22,312 nt of DNA from NCBI GenBank assembly GCA_965603725.1, contig CBFDEC010000047.1, positions 1-22,312 of the forward strand, given 5' to 3'. How positions within the stretch are numbered: position 1 is the stretch's first letter; the number at the start of each line of letters is the position of its first letter. The position numbers were made by a program, and so were the translations under genes. The DNA comes from JAGGSN01 sp965603725 (GTDB lineage Bacteria > Zixibacteria > MSB-5A5 > UBA10806 > 4484-95). A model generated the notes under the pieces. The model was not told where the DNA came from. It searched no databases and saw only the letters and a list, made by a program, of their open reading frames with translations. Shown one piece after another: positions 16,809-22,312 of this stretch.

Positions 16809-17996
16809 ATGAAACGTCAATTAATTCTAATATTTCTGATAATTATTGCTTTTACTATTAATACCATTTCTCAAGAACTGGAGATATCCGGATATTATGA
16901 AAACCAGCTCTTTCCTCAAGAATTAAATGATAAAGTAATCTTTCAGGATTATAATAAACTGCGAATCGACCTTTCCGCTGAAGCCGGAGAAAATGTAACT
17001 TTCAACAGTGATTACATCTATAGGCTGTATCACGGCGCGGTAGATTTCAATTTGCTTGATTTTATCCCTGAAAGCGTAGTCATTCAATATGCCAAGCAGA
17101 GGCAAATTTCTGTCGATTCCATTCGCCCGGCCTTCGATTTCAAACTGGCAGATGAAAATTTCCTGGATAACGCTTACGTTACAATCTATTCGGAACATGT
17201 TAATATCCGAATTGGCAAACAGCAATTACCCTGGGGTTCGGGCTATGCCTGGAACCCGACGGATATATTTAACGCCAAAAATTTACTTGACCCAGCTTAC
17301 GAGAAAGTTGGCGTTAATGCCTTTAAGCTGGAAATACCGTTCGGAAAGGAGGGGATGCTGACCGGTGTAGTCTGTATCGACGATGAATGGGAAACATCTA
17401 CCAAAGCGGTAAAAGTAAAGAACCATCTCCGCGGCTATGATCTCTCCGTTAGTTCTGTGGAAAAAACACAGACAAGTTTCGATTATATAAACTTCCTATC
17501 ATTATCAGAAAAACGCCGGCTTTGGGGCGGAGATTTTTCAGGAGAAATGCTTGGCCTTGGCGTCTGGGCCGAAGGCGCCTACAACATTATGGAAATATCC
17601 GAGGATTTCGGCCAGTATTTAGTCGGCACAGACTATACATTCGAAAACGGACTGTACTTTATGGGCGAATACTATCGAAATGGCTTGGGAAAGTCGGAAA
17701 AAGATGAATATGATTTCAATGATTGGCTGCGTCTTCTAAGTTCCAAGGGTGAAAATCTCGGACAGGATTATATCTATGCCGGCGAGATGTATCCGGTGAC
17801 CGAGCTTTTAAGCTGGTCAAACTATCTCATTTTGAATATCAACGATAAAAGCGGCATGCTTTTCCCATGGTTTGACTATAGCCTTAATGATAATACGGAA
17901 ATAATCCTTGTCGGCTATATTCCCTTTGGAGAGAACCGAACGGAATTTGGCGAATTCGGCAGGGGCGGATTTGTCAGGGTAAGAGTATACTTTTAA
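16809..17996 (+). CDS. Outer-membrane beta-barrel protein partnered with the RND operon
   Basis: 395 residues. The start ATG at 16809 has GAGGAG 8 nt upstream; a closer ATG at 16804 runs straight into TGA and is ruled out. Signal peptide residues 1-20 (LILIFLIIIAFTINTIS). The rest is alternating amphipathic strands and ends in an aromatic residue (VRVRVYF), the usual C-terminal barrel-assembly signal. The block IGKQQLPWGSGYAWNPTDIF resembles the conserved region of DUF1302-type and related porins found with MMPL transporters. The Asp/Trp-rich loops suit an exit pore. It is the last gene of the operon (27 bp after the LolA-like gene) and is convergent with the hybrid histidine kinase gene. Confidence 0.87.
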   Translation: MKRQLILIFLIIIAFTINTISQELEISGYYENQLFPQELNDKVIFQDYNKLRIDLSAEAGENVTFNSDYIYRLYHGAVDFNLLDFIPESVVIQYAKQRQISVDSIRPAFDFKLADENFLDNAYVTIYSEHVNIRIGKQQLPWGSGYAWNPTDIFNAKNLLDPAYEKVGVNAFKLEIPFGKEGMLTGVVCIDDEWETSTKAVKVKNHLRGYDLSVSSVEKTQTSFDYINFLSLSEKRRLWGGDFSGEMLGLGVWAEGAYNIMEISEDFGQYLVGTDYTFENGLYFMGEYYRNGLGKSEKDEYDFNDWLRLLSSKGENLGQDYIYAGEMYPVTELLSWSNYLILNINDKSGMLFPWFDYSLNDNTEIILVGYIPFGENRTEFGEFGRGGFVRVRVYF

Positions 17997-18011
17997 AGCG
18001 GTCTTTACAGT
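17991..18011. repeat. Imperfect 21-nt direct repeat, copy 1 (at stop of the barrel gene)
   Basis: 17 of 21 positions match 18090-18110 (offset 99). It contains the TAA of the barrel gene (17994-17996) and TCTTTACA, which on the opposite strand includes a TAA like that of the kinase gene. Confidence 0.6.
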
Positions 18012-18054
18012 CCAGTAGGACAGGCCGTCAAGGTCCTTAATTTCTATAGCCATT

Positions 18055-18081
18055 GTGTCGACCGCAGAGGGTCGACGCCAC
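18055..18081. repeat. Palindromic repeat with GCAGAG loop (inverted relative of 8054-8077)
   Basis: Stem GTCGACC/GGTCGAC around GCAGAG, with TGTG/CACA able to extend it past a bulge. On the reverse strand it reads almost as the 8054 copy, with loop CTCTGC. It lies between two convergent genes and could serve as a bidirectional terminator. Confidence 0.75.
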
Positions 18082-18089
18082 AGCTGTAT

Positions 18090-18110
18090 TTTTGATGCGA
18101 TCTTTACACT
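18090..18110. repeat. Imperfect 21-nt direct repeat, copy 2 (overlaps end of the kinase gene)
   Basis: Partner of 17991-18011. It contains the stop codon of the minus-strand kinase gene (18104-18106). Confidence 0.6.
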
Positions 18111-21100
18111 GCCACCCTGTCCAGTTCTTTTCTTATTGCGGCGGCAATTGCCTTAAGAGTAAGCGGTTTTCTTATATATGCTCCGGCTCCCAGCTTAAGC
18201 GCCTCCTCCACTCGCTCAGTTTCGGAATATCCCGAAACAATGACAGCCTTTTGCGAGGGATTCATTGCTAACGCTCTTTTATATGTTTCAGCGCCATCAA
18301 TTCCCGGAGGCATTACCATATCTAAAAGCAGCAAGTCATATGGGCTTTTTTTCAATAATTCTATAGCTTCTTCGCCGCTTTCAACAGCGTCGCTTTCATA
18401 ACCAAGATTCTTAAGAAGCTTGAGAGTAACATCCCTTTGCGTTTTATCATCGTCAATCACCAGAATGCTCTCAGTACCGCCGGTGATTTCCCCGGAAATC
18501 GAATCTTCAACCGTCTCCCGAGTGATAGGGAAGTACAGGTAAAACGATGTCCCTTTGCCAATTGTACTTTCAAAATCGATATAGCCGCTATGATCCTTAA
18601 CGACTGCATCCACGACACTTAAACCCAGCCCCGATCCTCTTTTCTTATCGGTTGTTTTTGTTGTGAAAAAAGGATCGAATATTTTTGACAGAGATTCATC
18701 TGAAATGCCGCAACCGTTATCTGAAATTGTAAGCTTGACATATTCGCCCTTTGGAATCCTCTCATATTTACCGGCCACGGCGTCAACATAATAATTTTCC
18801 GTTTTAATAGTCAGCCGGCCTATATTTCTCATGGCATCTTTAGCATTGTCCAGAAGGTTTAAAATCACCCTATGGATCTGAGCCGGTCCGGCTTTAATGT
18901 TCATCAGGTTATTATATAGATTTGTTTCGATAATAAGCTCATTCGGGAGCGGTTTCATCTGATATGTCACCTGCAGGATTATCTCATTAAGGTTAAGCGG
19001 TACTTGCGAGTAATGCCCCCGTCTTCCCAGCGCTAGCAATTGCTGGTTGATTTCGGCCATATGCAGGGCGGCGTGTTCCATATCATTCAACAATGGGATT
19101 ATCAAATGACCTTCCGGAAGTTCATTTTTGATAAAATCAGGGTAGGCAACCAGCGGTCCCAGCAGGTTGTTAAAATCATGCGCAACCTGGCCGGCAATCC
19201 TGCCCGCGGTCTCAAGACGTTTGGCTCTTTCGGCAGATTCCTGCAGTTGTTTTGTCTCGGTTATATCTATTATGGCAACGAAAGACCCAATAAAATTACC
19301 ATTATCATCATACCTGGGGGAAGCTGAAACAAGACCAACTCTATTGTTCCCTTTGGCCGTCACTATTTCCAGTTCATACTGCGAACTCAGCCCTTTTTTG
19401 CGTATTTCAGTCTGTGATAAAACTAACTCCTTCTGATGTTCAGGAATATATTCCAACACGCATTTACCCTCTAGAGCTTTTGCGGAATCTGCCTCAAAGA
19501 TACCGGCATAGGCGGGATTGCAGAATTTAATAATTTCATCTTCATCAATAATAGCGATACCTTCCATAACCGAATTAAACAATTCGTGATAACGCCTCTC
19601 TGATTTCTTCAGCGCTTCCTCTGCCTTCTTTTGTGGAGTGATATCTTTGACGAAAACAGAGACTCCATCCTTGGAAGGATAGGCGCTAATTTCAAAAAAG
19701 TAGGCTTTCCCGCCAAGGTTGTATTCATTTATAAAATTTTGAGATTGCTGTGTCTTTAATACTTCTTGGTAAAATGACACCGCTTTTCTTGTGTCCTCAT
19801 TATCTGGGAAAATCTCAAAGATAGTTTTTCCAATAGCATGATTTGCTGAAATACCCGTTAATCCTTCTGATGCTTTATTCCAATATGTGTACCTTAAGTC
19901 CCCGTCCATTGCAAAAAAGACGTCCCCGATACTATCCGCAAGCTCCCTGTAATTTTCCTCCTTCTCACGAATTTTTTCCTCCGCCTGCTTATGCGTCAAT
20001 CTGGCTTGCAGAACCGGAGCGACATTGTTCGCTATTATCTCCAACAATTGCTTGTCGGATTTATCGTAGCCATCTGTCTTGTTGGCAACAGTCAACAAGC
20101 CGATTGACTTGCCGCGAAGCACCAAAGGCGCGGTCAGGCAGTTGTTGATCGGCACATGGCTTTGGGGAACCTGGAACGGTTCGTTCGAATAGTCCGATTT
20201 CCCAGTCCGAAGGCCGTTTCCCCAGATACTGTCTCCCCAGGTGTCTGGCGGGAAAACAATTCTTTTATCAGGCATCCGGCACTGATCCCAGACATGTTTT
20301 GTCATGGATGGGCAGACCAAATCGCCCTTTTCGTTAATATAGCCAAACACTCCAAATTCAGATTCAAAGGCATCCAACACAATCTTCAGCACTGCATCGT
20401 ACATGTCATCATTAGACTCCATGAGAAATGCCCGAAGAACCTTGTTTCGGATATCTTGTTCCTTTTCGGCCTGCTTGCGCTCGGTGATATCATACGTAAG
20501 CACCTGAATGGCGTAAAACTCTCCTGTTTCATGTTTAACAGGCTGTATGCTTTCAAGAAACCACTTGCCCAAAGGTTCCACATATTGTTCTTGTTGAAAT
20601 CCTTCTCCCGTTTTTTTGACTTTTTCGATTACTTTGAAACAAGTATCTATAAATTCACCAGGAGGAAAAACATGTCGAATATTTTTACCAATTATTTCTA
20701 TAGGATCCAGACCCCATCGTAAAGCTGCACGCTTGTTCATAAGTAAAATGTTTCCTTCCTGATCGATCAGATCGAGACCTGCATCTACGGTTTCCATAAG
20801 AATCTTGTATTTATCTTTAGCCCGCTTGCGCTCGATCAGTTCTTTTTTCTGCCCCTCCATGGCATGCAAGAGCTTGCGATTAAGGCATGCCGCATACAGC
20901 GCAAATAGGATAATCATGGCCATTGCAACGAAAGCGCCTGAAAACCAGGGCAAATACTGACGAATCACATCCCTGAGAGCAACTTTGCCATAGCCCTCAT
21001 ATGGAGTAATGCGAAGATATTTCAGGCAATCATGCACCGGCTGATAGTTAAGCGGGATAGTCCAGCCGGCGCTTTTTGCGGCTTTAGCGGCTGGCCTGTC

Positions 21101-21928
21101 AGGGGACATCTTCAACAAAGCGACAGCGACCCGCTCCGCCAGTTCATCGGATGTATGCTCGGCCTTTGCAAATGGCCATTCGGGATACAGGTGCGTAGAG
21201 CGCAAAAATGGCAGAGTCGCATGAGGGCATTCGTGATCGTGAAATATATAAAAATCATCCAGATTGATTTTTCCTTCCATTGCCATTCGTTCAAGAGCGT
21301 CGGTTCGGACTGCGCCGGCGTCTACCTCACCGTTCAGTACCGCATAAATTACCGCATCATGAGTCCCCCCAAAGTTTAAATCGGCGAAGTCGCGATACGG
21401 GTCAATCCCATGCCCTTTAAGCTCCCTCCATGCCATAAGCCATCCGCCGAATGATGTTTCTTTTACAGCCATGAAGGTCTTGCCCCGGAGATCGTTTAAG
21501 TTTTTGAGGCCTTTATGCTCAGCTTTGCAAAAGATTACTCCCCCGAAAACTGTGGATACTATGCCCAGACGGAGGTTTTTCAATGTTGCGATCCGGCTTG
21601 CTCCGTGAATCAACTCCAGCCCCACATAGAAATAGGGATTAGCCACGATGAAATCCACCTCTTCCTGTTCTACAGCCGAGTATATTTCATCGTAATCAAG
21701 CGGCACAATTGTAAAGGAATGGCCGGGTATTTCCTGTGTCAGGTACTCGGCGGTAGACCCCCACTTCTCCAGGCACCGTTGAGCTCCCCGCTTTGCCAGA
21801 ACGCCAATTTTAACCGGTTTAGCCGCCTCCTGGGCATTTGAAGCCGTTCCAGAAAAAAGCAGCAATATATACAACGCCAGAATGACCCTGGTAATTATAG
21901 GTAACAGGGCTTTCTGAATATTACGCAT
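18104..21928 (-). CDS. Hybrid sensor histidine kinase with PhnD/TtrS-like periplasmic sensor
   Basis: 1274 residues; ATG at 21928 with GAAGGAG upstream. Order: signal/TM segment 8-32; periplasmic substrate-binding domain of the PhnD (phosphonate-binding) superfamily 37-305, with IGVLAKRGAQ, IVPLDYDEIYSAV and VDFIVANPYFYVGLE, the arrangement seen in tetrathionate sensor TtrS; TM 331-349; PAS 375-487; GAF 500-645; PAS 658-768; PAS 777-893; HisKA with H917 in QVAHDFNNLLGPL; HATPase 1010-1137 (LLDNAKDAM, DNGCGI, FDPFFTTK, GSGLGLS); receiver 1153-1270 with D1159-D1161, phospho-acceptor D1203 (LLDMVMPP) and K1254 (YIRKPL). All phosphorelay residues are present. It should read a periplasmic anion or small ligand together with intracellular cues. 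No DNA-binding output or separate regulator is adjacent. Ligand identity is not visible in the sequence. Confidence 0.95.
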   Translation of the reverse strand: MRNIQKALLPIITRVILALYILLLFSGTASNAQEAAKPVKIGVLAKRGAQRCLEKWGSTAEYLTQEIPGHSFTIVPLDYDEIYSAVEQEEVDFIVANPYFYVGLELIHGASRIATLKNLRLGIVSTVFGGVIFCKAEHKGLKNLNDLRGKTFMAVKETSFGGWLMAWRELKGHGIDPYRDFADLNFGGTHDAVIYAVLNGEVDAGAVRTDALERMAMEGKINLDDFYIFHDHECPHATLPFLRSTHLYPEWPFAKAEHTSDELAERVAVALLKMSPDRPAAKAAKSAGWTIPLNYQPVHDCLKYLRITPYEGYGKVALRDVIRQYLPWFSGAFVAMAMIILFALYAACLNRKLLHAMEGQKKELIERKRAKDKYKILMETVDAGLDLIDQEGNILLMNKRAALRWGLDPIEIIGKNIRHVFPPGEFIDTCFKVIEKVKKTGEGFQQEQYVEPLGKWFLESIQPVKHETGEFYAIQVLTYDITERKQAEKEQDIRNKVLRAFLMESNDDMYDAVLKIVLDAFESEFGVFGYINEKGDLVCPSMTKHVWDQCRMPDKRIVFPPDTWGDSIWGNGLRTGKSDYSNEPFQVPQSHVPINNCLTAPLVLRGKSIGLLTVANKTDGYDKSDKQLLEIIANNVAPVLQARLTHKQAEEKIREKEENYRELADSIGDVFFAMDGDLRYTYWNKASEGLTGISANHAIGKTIFEIFPDNEDTRKAVSFYQEVLKTQQSQNFINEYNLGGKAYFFEISAYPSKDGVSVFVKDITPQKKAEEALKKSERRYHELFNSVMEGIAIIDEDEIIKFCNPAYAGIFEADSAKALEGKCVLEYIPEHQKELVLSQTEIRKKGLSSQYELEIVTAKGNNRVGLVSASPRYDDNGNFIGSFVAIIDITETKQLQESAERAKRLETAGRIAGQVAHDFNNLLGPLVAYPDFIKNELPEGHLIIPLLNDMEHAALHMAEINQQLLALGRRGHYSQVPLNLNEIILQVTYQMKPLPNELIIETNLYNNLMNIKAGPAQIHRVILNLLDNAKDAMRNIGRLTIKTENYYVDAVAGKYERIPKGEYVKLTISDNGCGISDESLSKIFDPFFTTKTTDKKRGSGLGLSVVDAVVKDHSGYIDFESTIGKGTSFYLYFPITRETVEDSISGEITGGTESILVIDDDKTQRDVTLKLLKNLGYESDAVESGEEAIELLKKSPYDLLLLDMVMPPGIDGAETYKRALAMNPSQKAVIVSGYSETERVEEALKLGAGAYIRKPLTLKAIAAAIRKELDRVAV

Positions 21929-21947
21929 AATCTCCTTCTCCCTGTAT

Positions 21948-22070
21948 CTATTTACAATCAGCCCCGTTTTCCAGTAACCATTCTTTTATCTTTTTGCCGC
22001 CTTTTAAGACATCGCCCTTTTTTACTTCTGCTAAACCAAAATATAAAAGTGGATGCAAACGGATCTCCAT
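21948..22070 (-). CDS. Possible 40-codon small protein upstream of the hybrid kinase
   Basis: Minus-strand frame from ATG at 22070 to TAG at 21948, ending 19 bp before the kinase ATG. The predicted peptide begins MEIRLHPLLYFGLAEVKKGD and ends in KIKEWLLENGADCK, an amphipathic, Lys-rich composition that looks protein-like. AATAAGG directly abuts the ATG, so its spacing is poor; a TTG five codons in has GGAG at better spacing. It could be a leader peptide, a small co-transcribed protein or the remnant of a longer gene. The family is not recognised. Confidence 0.4.
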   Translation of the reverse strand: MEIRLHPLLYFGLAEVKKGDVLKGGKKIKEWLLENGADCK

Positions 22071-22168
22071 CCTTATTTATTCTTCGGCGTTTGACAACGT
22101 TTTATATAGCTTTTTTTATTTTTGATGTTTAATTCCGTTTAACGCATTCGCAATGGAATAGGCTTAAG

Positions 22169-22263
22169 CCGCATTATTCACAAATCTTAACATGTGCTGA
22201 CATCCGCCATAGGTCGATTCTTCTGCCAGAGCTGTCGGAAATAACTTCCGACAGCACAAAAAT
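22169..22263. repeat. Dispersed two-hairpin repeat, copy B
   Basis: About 95 bp matching 10255-10347. Hairpin 2 (CTGTCGGAA/TTCCGACAG, loop ATAAC) is intact and one pair longer, while hairpin 1 is degraded (TCCGCC-ATA-GGTCGA with a 2-nt insertion). The TGTG...CACA closing arms are kept. It lies upstream of the kinase operon. Confidence 0.9.
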
Positions 22264-22312
22264 ACGATGTCTAAACTCGTAAACAGCTCACGACGTGCCG
22301 CAAACAAGGCCT

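Noticed and set aside
22267..22312. Plus-strand ATG open to the window end (MSKLVNSSRRAANKA)
   Set aside because: Only 15 codons, without a ribosome binding site, directly after a repeat. Too short to judge.

Overview
The window reads as chromosome of a Gram-negative bacterium of the Fibrobacteres-Chlorobi-Bacteroidetes (FCB) superphylum, most likely an uncultured lineage close to Zixibacteria. The evidence is secreted proteins with Por-secretion (T9SS type A) tails of the NYPNPFN type, paired dockerin-like repeats with a GSDVTYLVNYF core, cohesin-like beta-sandwich domains, outer-membrane proteins and an AT-rich background. The phylum call is inference; the superphylum call is firmer. No tRNA, rRNA, CRISPR array, IS transposase or phage gene was seen.

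Left block (1-5372, all minus strand): four secreted proteins in a row. The first is cut by the window edge. All have signal peptides and cohesin-like domains. Two end in a T9SS sorting tail, one ends in a dockerin-like pair without a tail, and one carries both. They look like individually transcribed paralogous cell-surface or extracellular proteins. An AT-rich stretch of about 830 bp without a convincing gene follows.

Middle (6204-12403): an orphan GAF-PAS histidine kinase (minus), a six-cysteine membrane protein (minus), a bactofilin-like beta-repeat domain fused to membrane segments (plus), a 396-residue protein of unknown family (plus), and a 173-residue protein of unknown family (minus). 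The spacers carry several families of palindromic repeats.

Right block (12579-17996): a coherent envelope-transport operon. A consensus sigma70 promoter with a palindromic operator precedes a TetR regulator, an HAE-3/MMPL-type RND transporter, a periplasmic LolA-like protein and an outer-membrane beta-barrel. Together they could carry a lipophilic substrate from the inner membrane to the outer membrane under TetR control. Convergent to it (18104-22070, minus) is a 1274-residue hybrid histidine kinase with a PhnD/TtrS-like periplasmic sensor, preceded by a possible 40-codon gene.

The most unusual structure is in the spacers. (i) Six hairpins with different self-complementary arms share the same CTCTG centre. 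(ii) A roughly 94-bp two-hairpin element occurs twice, 12 kb apart. (iii) At two convergent gene junctions a palindromic segment is flanked by direct repeats that duplicate the gene ends, as if the element had inserted at abutting stop codons with duplication of the target.
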